Made by a program: the position numbers and the translations under genes. A stretch of DNA of 18,022 nucleotides, taken from contig CANSLE010000016.1 of the NCBI GenBank assembly GCA_947647645.1, positions 1 to 18,022 of the forward strand, given 5' to 3'. Source of the DNA: an uncultured Microbacterium sp. GTDB lineage: Bacteria; Actinomycetota; Actinomycetes; Actinomycetales; Microbacteriaceae. This document shows, piece by piece, positions 1-8,169 of this stretch (its first letter is position 1; each line of letters begins with the position of its first letter). The notes under the pieces were generated by a model. That model did no database searches, was not told the DNA's origin, and saw nothing but the letters and a program-made list of their open reading frames with translations.

Positions 1-948
1 CGTGAACTCGGCATCCGGGATCACCAGTGCCGCACCCGCCGCCACCGCCGCGGCGGCGTTGAGCGCCTGCTCTCCGTTGCCGACCGCGTAGGGCACGTAG
101 ACGGCCGGGAGGCCGAGCGCCGACAGCTCGCTCACGGTGGCGGCACCCGCGCGCGAGACGACGAGGTCCGCGAGTGAGAGTGCGAGATCCATGCGGTCGA
201 GATACGGCACGACGCGGTAGTCGGCGTGATGAGGATCGACGATCTCGTCGCGCTCTCCGGTCGCGTGCAGCAGCTGCCAGCCCGCCTCGACGACCGAGGA
301 CCAGGACGCGGCGAGCGTCTGATTGAGGCGGCGCGCGCCCAGCGACCCGCCGAAGACGAGGACGACCGGGCGTGCCGGGTCGAGTCCGAAGGCGGCCGCT
401 GCCTGCGCGCGCGTCGCGGCGCGGTCGAGGTCCACGATCTCCTTCCGCAGCGGCATCCCCACCGTCCGCGCACCGCGCAGCGGCGTGCCCGGGAAGACGA
501 CGCCGACCTCCGCCGCGCCGCGGGCGCCGAGGATGTTGGCGAGACCGGGTCGGGCGTTCGCCTCGTGCACGACGTAGGGGATGCCCTCGCGCCGCGCGGC
601 GACATACGCCGGCGCCGAGGCATAGCCGCCGAAGCCGACGACGACGTCCACGCCATGCGTACGGATGTGCGCGCGCACCTGGGCGACGGCACGCCGCCAC
701 GCGAGCGGGAACCGCGCCGCCGCGAGATCCGGGCGCCGGGGGAAGGGGACCTTGTCGACGACGAGCAGCTCATAGCCGCGTTCGGGGACGAGACGCGACT
801 CCAGGCCCTCCCGGGTGCCGAGCACCAACACGGATGCCGCGGCATCCCGCTCCCGCAGGGCGTCGGCGACGGCGAGCAGAGGATTGACGTGGCCCGCGGT
901 GCCGCCGCCGGCGAGGAGGTACGTCGTCGAAGCCGGGGCGGTCGTCAC
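1..948 (-). CDS. murG: MurG, lipid II-forming GlcNAc transferase (3' end off window)
   Basis: Transfers GlcNAc from UDP-GlcNAc to lipid I on the inner membrane face, giving lipid II. Translating the minus strand from the GTG at 948 gives 316 in-frame codons to the window edge. MurG proteins are usually about 360 residues, so roughly 40-50 C-terminal residues are missing. Seen: the N-terminal glycine loop LLAGGGTAGHVNP (residues 11-23, with the conserved His near 20), GFGGYAS at about 100, the second-domain loop FGGSLGARRLNQ, and GAATVSELSALGLPAVYVPY near the end (donor-binding region). It starts 10 nt after the ftsW stop. No good Shine-Dalgarno precedes the GTG, but a TAGGCT hexamer lies 7 nt upstream, so it may also be expressed from an internal leaderless promoter. 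Start chosen because the family N-terminus begins right there. Identification is very secure. Confidence 0.96.
   Translation of the reverse strand, partial: MTTAPASTTYLLAGGGTAGHVNPLLAVADALRERDAAASVLVLGTREGLESRLVPERGYELLVVDKVPFPRRPDLAAARFPLAWRRAVAQVRAHIRTHGVDVVVGFGGYASAPAYVAARREGIPYVVHEANARPGLANILGARGAAEVGVVFPGTPLRGARTVGMPLRKEIVDLDRAATRAQAAAAFGLDPARPVVLVFGGSLGARRLNQTLAASWSSVVEAGWQLLHATGERDEIVDPHHADYRVVPYLDRMDLALSLADLVVSRAGAATVSELSALGLPAVYVPYAVGNGEQALNAAAAVAAGAALVIPDAEFT
832..847. repeat. 16-bp palindrome GGATGCCGCGGCATCC, copy 1
   Basis: Perfect palindrome inside murG, coding for part of RDAAAS. An identical copy lies in rsmH at 8931-8946. It is built from two facing copies of the heptamer GGATGCC, which is over-represented across the window. 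Confidence 0.8.
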
Positions 949-955
949 CCGATCG

Positions 956-961
956 AGCCTA
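956..961 (-). promoter_or_regulatory. Candidate internal -10 box (TAGGCT) for leaderless murG
   Basis: The minus strand reads TAGGCT, then 7 nt, then the murG GTG. The first three bases are the ftsW stop codon TAG. The spacing matches leaderless actinobacterial transcripts, and the identical hexamer precedes idsA in this window. The -35 position is weak (CTGAGC about 17 nt upstream). Inferred only, since murG is also read from the upstream operon. Confidence 0.35.
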
Positions 962-2233
962 CCGGGCGCGCCGATGCGGCTCAGCGCGACCCGGGTGCGG
1001 CTCGGCCGCGCTCGCCGCAGACGGTCCGGCGGGAAGCGTTCGAGCGAACGACAGCAGCACCCCGCAGGCGACGAGCACCGACAACAGCGACGTCCCCCCC
1101 TGCGACATGAACGGCAGCGGCACACCCAGCACGGGGAACAGTCGCAGCACGACGCCGATGTTCACCAAGGCCTGGCCGACGATCCACACGATGATCCCGC
1201 CGCTGACGATGCGCACGAACGGGTCGCGGGTCTTGCGGATGATCTGGAACGTGGCGATCGCGAACACCGTGAACAGCAGGAGCACGACCGCGCAGCCGAC
1301 GAGGCCGAGCTCCTCGCCGAGGATCGCGAAGATGTAGTCGTTCGAGCGCGCCGGCAGCCAGCCGTACTTCTCGCGGGAGTTGCCGAGCCCCAGACCGAAG
1401 ACCCCGCCGTTGGCGAGCGCCCAGATGCCGTGGACGGCCTGGTAGCAGTCACCGGACGCGGCGTTGTAGCAGTCCATCGAGTCGAAGTTCACGAGGCTGC
1501 TCATGATGCGCGCCATGCGGTTGGAGTTGGTCACGGCGAAGAACACGGTCGCGACCACGACGATGATCAGCGGAATGATGAAGATCCGCAGCTTCACGCC
1601 GGAGAAGAACAGACAGCCCAGCAGGATGGCCATCAGGATCATGCCCGTGCCGAGGTCCTCGCTGCCGACGGCGACGAGACCGATCACGAGGCCGCCGACC
1701 GGCACCACGGGGATGAAGACGTGCGCCCACGACCCGAGCAGCGTCTGCTTGCGAAACAGCACGTAGCCCAGCCAGAGCGCCAGGGCGAGTTTGAGGAACT
1801 CGGACGGCTGCGCCTGGACGCCGCCGATCTGGATCCAGTTCTGGTTCCCGTCGTTGGCGACGCCGAGGCCGGGGACGAAGACGAGCATCTGGAAGCACGT
1901 CGCCGCGATGAGGCTGGGCCAGGCGATCTTCTTCCAGAACGTGACGGGCAGCCGACTCGCGATGAACATCAGCGGAATGCCGATCACGGCGAAGATCGCC
2001 TGCTTCATCACGACCTCGAACGGGCTCTGGCCGGCCGCCATCGCCGACGCCATCGTCGCCGAGAGCACCATCATGAGGCCGAAGCCGGTCAGCAGCAGCG
2101 CCGTCGAGGCGATGAGGAGGAACTCGCTCGGTACCGGGGCGAACGCGCGACCCAGGGACACGCGCGCGGCGAACCCGGACGATCCGCCGTCGCCGTCAGC
2201 GGCCGGGCGCGTCGGCGGGGTCGTCGTCGTCAT
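959..2233 (-). CDS. ftsW: FtsW, SEDS-family septal peptidoglycan glycosyltransferase
   Basis: Polytopic membrane enzyme that polymerises lipid II at the division site with its partner class B PBP. 424 aa, with about ten hydrophobic segments from residue 37 to 397 between a polar 35-residue N-terminus and a charged Arg/Pro/Ala C-tail. SEDS landmarks are visible: NWIQIGGVQAQPSEFLK (132-148), GLGNSREKYGWLPARSNDYIF split around the likely catalytic Asp299, GEELG (306-310) and GVPLPFMSQGGTS (370-382). A C-x7-C pair (C255, C263) lies in the large extracytoplasmic loop. The ATG at 2233 is preceded by a strong AGGGGGAG about 4 nt away, inside the end of murD, which supports this start despite a 38-bp overlap. 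It could be a RodA paralogue by fold, but the dcw position argues for FtsW. Confidence 0.96.
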   Translation of the reverse strand: MTTTTPPTRPAADGDGGSSGFAARVSLGRAFAPVPSEFLLIASTALLLTGFGLMMVLSATMASAMAAGQSPFEVVMKQAIFAVIGIPLMFIASRLPVTFWKKIAWPSLIAATCFQMLVFVPGLGVANDGNQNWIQIGGVQAQPSEFLKLALALWLGYVLFRKQTLLGSWAHVFIPVVPVGGLVIGLVAVGSEDLGTGMILMAILLGCLFFSGVKLRIFIIPLIIVVVATVFFAVTNSNRMARIMSSLVNFDSMDCYNAASGDCYQAVHGIWALANGGVFGLGLGNSREKYGWLPARSNDYIFAILGEELGLVGCAVVLLLFTVFAIATFQIIRKTRDPFVRIVSGGIIVWIVGQALVNIGVVLRLFPVLGVPLPFMSQGGTSLLSVLVACGVLLSFARTLPAGPSAASAAEPHPGRAEPHRRAR

Positions 2234-3797
2234 CGGCTCCCCCTGCGTCTGTCCTGCCGGTCTCGGTCGGTGTCTGTGCGTCTGTCTGTCTCGGCGGATC
2301 CTGCGGCGCCCGGTGCCTCACGGCGCGGGCGAAGCGGTGTCCACGGTCGGCATACGAGTCGAACTGGTCGAAGGATGCCGCGGCGGGGGCGAGGAGGACC
2401 ACGTCTCCGTCACGGGCGATCCTCATCGCCGTCTCGACGACGTCTGCCATGACGTCTTCAGTCTGAGCGTGGTCGACTTCGAAGACGGGAATGGCCGGCG
2501 CGTGTCGCGCGAACGCCTCCGTGATCGGCGAACGTTCGATGCCGATCACGATCACCGCTTTGACTCCCGGGCCGCGGGCCGCGATGAGCTCGCCGATGTC
2601 GACGCCCTTGAGGTCGCCGCCGACGACCCAGACGGCCCCCGGGAAGGCGGCGAGGGAAGACGAGGCGGCGTGCGGGTTTGTCGCTTTCGAGTCGTCGATC
2701 CACGTGATGCCGCCCGCGGTCGCGACGACCTCGATGCGGTGCGCGTCCAGGCGGAAGCCGCCCAGCGCCTCGGCGATGTGCGCCGGGTCGACGTCGAGCG
2801 ACCGCGCGAGAGCCGCGGCCGCCAGGATGTTCGCCACCACGTGCGGTGCCCCCAGACCGCGCGAAGCGAGCTCCCCGACGGTCGTCAGCTCCAGCGCGCT
2901 CGTTCGGCGGTCGTCGAGGAACGCACGGTCGACGAGGATGCCGTCGACGATGCCCAGATCGCTCGGTCCGGGCACGCCCAGATCGAACCCGATCGCCCGA
3001 CACCCCTCGACGACGTCGGCCTCCTCCACCATCGTGCGGGTGGCGACGTCGGCCTTGTTGTAGACGCAGGCCACACGCGTGTGTCGATACACCACCGCCT
3101 TCGCGTCACGGTACGCGGCGAACGACCCGTGCCACTGCAGGTGGTCGTCGGCGAGGTTGAGGCAGACGCTCGCGTGCGGAGAGACGGGGTCCGACCCCTG
3201 CTGCAGCGAGAGGTACCAGAGCTGATGGCTCGACAGCTCGACCACCAGAGCGTCGAAACCGCTGGGGTCGCGGATGGCGTCGAGGATCGGGACGCCGATG
3301 TTGCCGCAGGGCGCGGCGCGCAGACCTCCGGCGACCAACATCGACGCCGCGAGCTGGGTGGTGGTGGTCTTGCCGTTCGTCCCGGTGATGAGCACCCACT
3401 CCGCGGGGGTCCCGTCGGGGCGCCGCACTTTGTCGCGCACGCGCCAGGCGAGCTCCACGTCGCCCCAGAGCGCGGTGCCGCGCGCGCGCGTCCAGGCGAT
3501 GACGGGGTGGTGCGGGGGAAACCCGGGCGAGGCGACGACGATCTCGGGATCGAACGCGGCGAGCTCGTCCGGCACCGCGGCCAGCGACCCGACATGCAGA
3601 CGCGCGCCGATGACCGGGAGCAGACGCGCGTACTCCTCGGCGGCCGACTCGCTCACGACGAGGACCTCCGCGCCGAGCTCTGCGAGCGTGTCGGCGACCG
3701 AGAAACCGGTCATCGACAACCCGAGGACGGCGACGCGCAGCCCGCTCCAGTCGGCGTGCCAGCTGCGCAGCGCGTCCAGGTCGCGCCCACCGCTCAC
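2196..3797 (-). CDS. murD: MurD, UDP-MurNAc-L-Ala:D-Glu ligase
   Basis: Cytoplasmic ATP-dependent Mur ligase adding D-Glu to UDP-MurNAc-L-Ala. 533 aa from the GTG at 3797. Seen: an N-terminal Rossmann segment VAVLGLSMTGFSVADTLAELG (22-42, trimmed here), the P-loop ITGTNGKTTTT (137-147), ELSSHQLW, NLADDHLQWHGS, GGFRLDAHRIE and IDDSKATNPHAA, all Mur ligase landmarks, and a C-terminal LLAPAAASFDQFDSY. The start chosen forms a GTGA overlap with the mraY stop, the same arrangement as murF/mraY. An ATG 15 nt upstream (3812) is the alternative, and neither has a clear ribosome site. Odd: after the conserved end there is a roughly 40-residue Pro/Gln/Thr then Asp-rich tail that overlaps the ftsW start and is probably disordered. 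Group B peptidoglycan organisms still need this step. Confidence 0.95.
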   Translation of the reverse strand: MSGGRDLDALRSWHADWSGLRVAVLGLSMTGFSVADTLAELGAEVLVVSESAAEEYARLLPVIGARLHVGSLAAVPDELAAFDPEIVVASPGFPPHHPVIAWTRARGTALWGDVELAWRVRDKVRRPDGTPAEWVLITGTNGKTTTTQLAASMLVAGGLRAAPCGNIGVPILDAIRDPSGFDALVVELSSHQLWYLSLQQGSDPVSPHASVCLNLADDHLQWHGSFAAYRDAKAVVYRHTRVACVYNKADVATRTMVEEADVVEGCRAIGFDLGVPGPSDLGIVDGILVDRAFLDDRRTSALELTTVGELASRGLGAPHVVANILAAAALARSLDVDPAHIAEALGGFRLDAHRIEVVATAGGITWIDDSKATNPHAASSSLAAFPGAVWVVGGDLKGVDIGELIAARGPGVKAVIVIGIERSPITEAFARHAPAIPVFEVDHAQTEDVMADVVETAMRIARDGDVVLLAPAAASFDQFDSYADRGHRFARAVRHRAPQDPPRQTDAQTPTETGRTDAGGADDDDDPADAPGR

Positions 3798-4903
3798 AGC
3801 GCCGACAGCCATTCGACGTAGAACAGGGCGACGCCCGTCACCGCGAGCATGCCGGCGATGATCCACATCCGCACGACGATCGTGATCTCCGGCCACCCGC
3901 GCATCTCCAGATGGTGGTGGAAGGGGCTCATGAGAAACAGCCTCTTCCCCCCGGTCGCTTTGAAGTAGATGCGCTGGAGGATGACGGATCCGGGCCCGAT
4001 GATGAAGACGCCGGCGACGATGACGGACAGCAGCTCGGTGCGCGAGAGGATCGCCATCGCGGCGATCACCCCGCCGATCGCCATGGAGCCGACATCGCCC
4101 ATGAAGATCCTCGCCTTGGGCGCGTTCCACCAGAGGAATCCGACCAGTGCGCCGACGAAGGATGCCGCGATGATCGTGAGATCCATCGGGTCGGCCGTCG
4201 GATAGCAGCCGTTGACGTACGCGGTCACGAGCGCCTCGCTCGCGCACCGCTGCTGGAACTGCCAGAACGTCACGAGGCTGAGCGCCGAGATCGTGAAGAT
4301 GCCGGCGCCCGTCGCGAGCCCGTCGAGGCCGTCGGTGAGGTTGGTCGCATTCGACCAGGCGACCGAGATGAACGTGATCCAGACGAGGTAGAGGATCCAG
4401 CCGACCACCGCGCCGAGGGCGAGGAACGACAGCATCGGGATGTCGCGGAAGAAGGAGACGTAGGGCGAGGCCGGCGTCTCGCCGCGGGCATCGGGGAAGT
4501 TCAGCGCCATGATGCCGAACGGGACGGCGACGAGGACCTGCCCGACGATCTTCCGCCACCCCGAAAGACCGAGACTGCGCTGCTGGCGGACCTTCATGAA
4601 GTCGTCGACGAACCCGACGATGCCGAATCCGACCATCATCCAGATGACGAGGAGACCGGAGACCGACGGCGGCGCTCCCCCGGTGAGCGTGCCCACGAAG
4701 TACCCGATGATCGAACCCACGATGAAGACGATGCCGCCCATCGTCGGGGTGCCGCGTTTGGTCTGGTGGCTCGGGTTGTGGGCGTCCTCCGGGGTGCGGA
4801 TGACCTGACCCCACCCCAGCTTCTCGAAGAGACGGATGAACAGCGGCGTCAGGAACAGCGTGAACGCGAGGGAGATCGTCGCGGCCGCCAGCAGGGATCT
4901 CAC
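3794..4903 (-). CDS. mraY: MraY, phospho-MurNAc-pentapeptide translocase
   Basis: Integral membrane enzyme that moves phospho-MurNAc-pentapeptide from UDP to undecaprenyl phosphate, making lipid I. 369 aa, normal for actinobacteria, with about ten membrane segments. Signature residues are present: RTPEDAHNPSHQTKRGTPTMGG (about 36-57, ends trimmed in families), the Asp pair in FVDDFMKV (about 100-101), SNATNLTDGLDGLATG (183-198), the Mg-site motif IFMGDVGS, and the His triplet in MSPFHHHLEMRG. A loop with two Cys (QQRC...NGCYP) before DPMDL is a common actinobacterial feature. The GTG start at 4903 overlaps the murF stop as GTGA, with GGGAG about 10 nt upstream. The start fits the usual first hydrophobic segment (MRSLLAAATISLAF). 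Confidence 0.97.
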   Translation of the reverse strand: MRSLLAAATISLAFTLFLTPLFIRLFEKLGWGQVIRTPEDAHNPSHQTKRGTPTMGGIVFIVGSIIGYFVGTLTGGAPPSVSGLLVIWMMVGFGIVGFVDDFMKVRQQRSLGLSGWRKIVGQVLVAVPFGIMALNFPDARGETPASPYVSFFRDIPMLSFLALGAVVGWILYLVWITFISVAWSNATNLTDGLDGLATGAGIFTISALSLVTFWQFQQRCASEALVTAYVNGCYPTADPMDLTIIAASFVGALVGFLWWNAPKARIFMGDVGSMAIGGVIAAMAILSRTELLSVIVAGVFIIGPGSVILQRIYFKATGGKRLFLMSPFHHHLEMRGWPEITIVVRMWIIAGMLAVTGVALFYVEWLSAL

Positions 4904-6312
4904 GAGAACGATTCTCCCAGACGATCGCCGAGGTGCCGGAGCCCGGCCGCGTTCGACGACTTCACGAGCACCCGGTCGCCGTCGCGCAGCTCGGAGAGGA
5001 GATAGGCGAACGCCTCATCCGCGGTCTCGAAGAAGACGGCTTCGCCGTCCCACGACCCCTCGCCGACGGCGGCCAGGAAGAGCCGGCGCGCGTCCCGGCC
5101 GACGACGACGATGCGCTCGATGCGCAGCCGGACGGCGAGCAGCCCCACCCGGTCGTGCTCCTCTCCGGCGTACGCGCCGAGCTCGCTCATCGCTCCGAGC
5201 ACGGCCACCTTGCGCTCGCCGGGGCCCGCGATCTGCGCGAGGGTGCGCAGCGCCGCCGCCATGGAATCGGGGCTGGCGTTGTACGCGTCGTTGATGATGC
5301 GCACCCGGTCGGACCCCAGCGGCTGCATACGCCACCGTTCAGCGATCTCGAGCGTCTCGAGGCGCGCGATCGCCGCGGCGAGCGGCACTCCCAGCTCCCC
5401 CGCCGCGGTGAGGGCGGCGAGGGCGTTCATCACGTGGTGCTCGCCGAGGACCCGCAGCCGCAGCGGCATGCGCTCGGTCCCGGCGACGACGGTGCATGTC
5501 GTGCCGGTCGCTGTCACCTCGACGTCCTCCGCGCGGATCTCCGCCGCGGCGCCCCGCCCGAACCAGCGGACGGTGACGCCCCGGGATGCCGCGACATCCG
5601 CCATCGTGACGACGCGGGCGTCGTCCGCATTCAGCACGGCGACGCCGCCGGGTCGGACGGCCTCGACGAGCTCCGTCTTCGCCTTCAACGTCTCCTCGAC
5701 GCCCCCGAAGCCGCCGGCGTGCGCGAGGCCGACCATCAGCACGACGCCGACGTCGGGCGAGACGAGTCCCGCGAGGCGCGCGATCTCGCCCGGACCCGAG
5801 GCGCCGAACTCGCTGACGAGGAAGCGGGTGTCCTCCCGCACGCGCAGCATCGTGAGCGGAGCTCCGACCTCGTTGTTGAACGACCCGCGAGGGGCGACGG
5901 TCTCGCCCTCGTCCTGGAGGATGCGCGCGAGCATGTTCTTCGTCGTGGTCTTGCCGTTCGAGCCGGTGATCCCGACGATCCTCAACGCGCCCGTCGCGCG
6001 GACCCTCGCGACGACCGTGCGCGCGAGAGCGGACAGGGCCTCCACGGCATCCGCCACGACGATCTGGCTGACGATCGCATCGACGGGGCGTTCGACGACG
6101 GCCAGCACGGCCCCGGACTCGACGGCGTCGGCGACGAAGCGATGCCCGTCGGTCACTTCTCCGGGCTTGGCGACGAAGATGTCGCCGGCCCCGATCAGGC
6201 GCGAATCGGTGTCGACGTCGCCGTCGACCGACGTCTCGGGAGTGTCGTGCGGGGCCGGGTGCAGTGTCCCCGACACGGCGGCGGCCACCTCGGCCAGCGT
6301 CATCCGGATCAT
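4900..6312 (-). CDS. murF: MurF, UDP-MurNAc-tripeptide:D-Ala-D-Ala ligase
   Basis: Cytoplasmic ATP-dependent ligase that adds D-Ala-D-Ala to complete UDP-MurNAc-pentapeptide. 470 aa, full length. Domain 1 (residues 1-110) carries TDSRLIGAGDIFVAKPGE, typical of MurE/MurF uracil-binding domains. The central ATPase domain has VGITGSNGKTTTKNML (113-128) and NNEVGAPLTMLR, which points to MurF rather than MurE. The C-terminal domain has NDAYNASPDSMAAALRTL, a MurF signature, and AVLGAMSELG. No MurE-type DNPR motif is seen. Start: ATG 6312 with GAGGAA 8 nt upstream; an ATG three codons in (6303) is too far from that site. It follows the PBP gene by 40 nt, exactly where murE is expected in the usual gene order. 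Stop codon overlaps mraY. Confidence 0.96.
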   Translation of the reverse strand: MIRMTLAEVAAAVSGTLHPAPHDTPETSVDGDVDTDSRLIGAGDIFVAKPGEVTDGHRFVADAVESGAVLAVVERPVDAIVSQIVVADAVEALSALARTVVARVRATGALRIVGITGSNGKTTTKNMLARILQDEGETVAPRGSFNNEVGAPLTMLRVREDTRFLVSEFGASGPGEIARLAGLVSPDVGVVLMVGLAHAGGFGGVEETLKAKTELVEAVRPGGVAVLNADDARVVTMADVAASRGVTVRWFGRGAAAEIRAEDVEVTATGTTCTVVAGTERMPLRLRVLGEHHVMNALAALTAAGELGVPLAAAIARLETLEIAERWRMQPLGSDRVRIINDAYNASPDSMAAALRTLAQIAGPGERKVAVLGAMSELGAYAGEEHDRVGLLAVRLRIERIVVVGRDARRLFLAAVGEGSWDGEAVFFETADEAFAYLLSELRDGDRVLVKSSNAAGLRHLGDRLGESFS

Positions 6313-6352
6313 AGAGTTCGTTCCTCACGCGCGGTGGCGCGTCACGGTCTCG

Positions 6353-8164
6353 TCATTGTGTCACGGGCAGCAACGGGGTGTCCGAGCCCGAGGGCATGAC
6401 CCGGTAGTGCGTCAGCACCTGGGTCATCGCCTTCTTGAAGACGGAGCGGTTGGCCGAGGACATCGTGTTGGTCTTCGGCTCGTTGAACAGGGTCAAGACA
6501 ACGTACTGCGGATCGTTCGCCGGGGCGTAACCGGCCAGCGACGTCATGAAGAGGTTGTCCTTGTACCCGCCGTGCCCGTCGGGCACCTGCGCGGTGCCGG
6601 TCTTGACCGCCAGTCGGTAGCCGGGGATCTTGATGTCGTCGGCGAGCGTGCCCTGCGCGTAGACGTTCTCCAGCATCTGCGACACCTGGGACGCCGTCTC
6701 GGGCTTGATCACCTGCACGGGAGCCGGGAGGTTCGGCGTCACGACGGTGCCATCGGGTTTCGTGCACGACTCCACGAGCTGCGCCGGCATGCGCACGCCC
6801 CCGTTCGCGATCGTCTGGAACAGGCTCGTCACCTGCGTCGGCGTCACCGTGAACGCCTGGCCGAAGGTGGTCGTGTAATAGGTCTGGTTGTCCCACGTCG
6901 ATGCGTCGCGGATCTCGCCCTTGGGCTCCCCCGACCAGTCGAGCGCCGTGCCGTCGCCCACGCCGAAGCGCTTGAGGTAGTCGTACCGGGTCGCCGGCGG
7001 CACCCGCGAGCCGAACTGGGACATCGCGACGTTCGATGACTCCACCAGACCGCCGGTGAGCGTCAGGTTCTGCGTGGGGTGACTCTCCGAGTCGTTGATG
7101 ACGGCGCCATTGGGGAACCGGATGCGATCGGGGGTTTCCACCGTGGACGTCGGCGTCAGACCCGCTTGCTCGATCACCGTGGCCGCGGTGACGGGTTTGA
7201 AGGTCGAGCCCGGCTCGTAGGAGACCCGCAGCAGCCGCGAGCCGCGGTTGTCGGGGGACGACGCACCGGCGTCGTTGGGGTCCACGGTCTTCGTCTCCGC
7301 GAGCGCCCGGATCTTGCCCGTCTTGGCCTCCATCACGATGATGCCGCCCCAGTCCGCCTGGTAGTGCGCCGCCTCCTCGGCGATCAACTGCTGCATGAAC
7401 CACTGCAGGTCGCTGTCGATGGTGAGCTTCAGGGTGCCGCCGTTGACGGCGGGGTCCTCGACCTCGGTGCCGGGGATGATGACACCGTCGGCTCCGCGCT
7501 GGTAGGTGAGCGTTCCGTTGGCCGCCGCGAGGCAGGAGTTCTGCAGCGACTCCAGGCCCTCCAGCGGTGTGCCGTCCGAGCCGACGAAACCGACCAGGTT
7601 GCCGGCGACCGCGCCGTCGAGGTAGGTCCGAGACGGATGTAGCGGGAAGGTGAGGAAGGGCAGCTTCAGGTCGGCCAGGGCGCGGTATTCCTGGGTGGAC
7701 ACGTAGCGCTTCACGTAGGCGAACCGGGAGCCCGGATTGGCGGAGAGGGCGTCGGAGACGATCTTCTCCACGTCCGCGGCGGACTGCCCGGTGACCGCCG
7801 CGATCGTCGGCGCGACGTCGGTCCACGGCCTCATGATCGTGTTCCCGGCAGCATCGGTGAGCGCGTTTCCGGCCGTGTCGCGTTTCGGCACCCCCCGCGC
7901 CGCGAGCATCGGGTCGATCTGCACGTCGTAGAGCGTCGTGCTGCTGGCGAGCACCACCCCGTTCGCGTCGACGATCTCGCCGCGCGCGCCGTAGAGGGTG
8001 GATTTGGCGCCGGTCGCGTACGCCTGCGAGTCGTCGATGTGCTCGCGCGCGCTGACGACCTGAATGTCGACGAGACGCACGACGAAGGCGGAAAGCACCG
8101 TCAGGACGACGGCGAGGGCGACGACGGTGCGGCGCCGAGGACTGCGGGTTGCTCGTGTCGTCAT
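6353..8164 (-). CDS. ftsI: Class B penicillin-binding protein (FtsI/PbpB), septal transpeptidase
   Basis: Membrane-anchored D,D-transpeptidase that cross-links septal peptidoglycan with FtsW. 603 aa: short basic N-terminus, one membrane anchor (residues 13-31), PBP dimerisation domain (about 50-235; RGEIVDANGVVLA at 61-73), then the transpeptidase domain with all three catalytic motifs: STFK (Ser320, Lys323), SSN (376-378) and KTG (521-523). No PASTA repeats are present. Two extracytoplasmic Cys (211, 467) could pair. Start ATG 8164 lies 5 nt after the ftsL stop with no clear ribosome site, so translation is probably coupled. Could be called pbpB or pbp2b in actinobacteria; the dcw location supports the division role rather than elongation. 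Confidence 0.95.
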   Translation of the reverse strand: MTTRATRSPRRRTVVALAVVLTVLSAFVVRLVDIQVVSAREHIDDSQAYATGAKSTLYGARGEIVDANGVVLASSTTLYDVQIDPMLAARGVPKRDTAGNALTDAAGNTIMRPWTDVAPTIAAVTGQSAADVEKIVSDALSANPGSRFAYVKRYVSTQEYRALADLKLPFLTFPLHPSRTYLDGAVAGNLVGFVGSDGTPLEGLESLQNSCLAAANGTLTYQRGADGVIIPGTEVEDPAVNGGTLKLTIDSDLQWFMQQLIAEEAAHYQADWGGIIVMEAKTGKIRALAETKTVDPNDAGASSPDNRGSRLLRVSYEPGSTFKPVTAATVIEQAGLTPTSTVETPDRIRFPNGAVINDSESHPTQNLTLTGGLVESSNVAMSQFGSRVPPATRYDYLKRFGVGDGTALDWSGEPKGEIRDASTWDNQTYYTTTFGQAFTVTPTQVTSLFQTIANGGVRMPAQLVESCTKPDGTVVTPNLPAPVQVIKPETASQVSQMLENVYAQGTLADDIKIPGYRLAVKTGTAQVPDGHGGYKDNLFMTSLAGYAPANDPQYVVLTLFNEPKTNTMSSANRSVFKKAMTQVLTHYRVMPSGSDTPLLPVTQ

Positions 8165-8169
8165 GAGGA

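Noticed and set aside
815..2452. Long plus-strand open frame (545 codons) opposite ftsW and the 3' end of murD
   Set aside because: Antisense shadow: composition is Arg/His/Asp/Ala-rich without family motifs, and the minus-strand frames are unmistakable FtsW and MurD. Long antisense frames are expected at this GC content.
1791..3821. Plus-strand open frame of 676 codons opposite murD
   Set aside because: Same reason; it runs antisense to the complete murD gene, with low-complexity charged sequence and no ribosome site or domain.
2196..4814. A single 872-residue protein joining MurD to an N-terminal extension
   Set aside because: The first about 340 residues are the wrong frame of mraY (Arg/His-rich). 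Real MurD begins near 3797-3812.
5111..7039. Plus-strand open frame of 642 codons opposite murF and the PBP gene
   Set aside because: Ser/Thr/Arg/Pro-rich shadow crossing two well-supported minus-strand genes.
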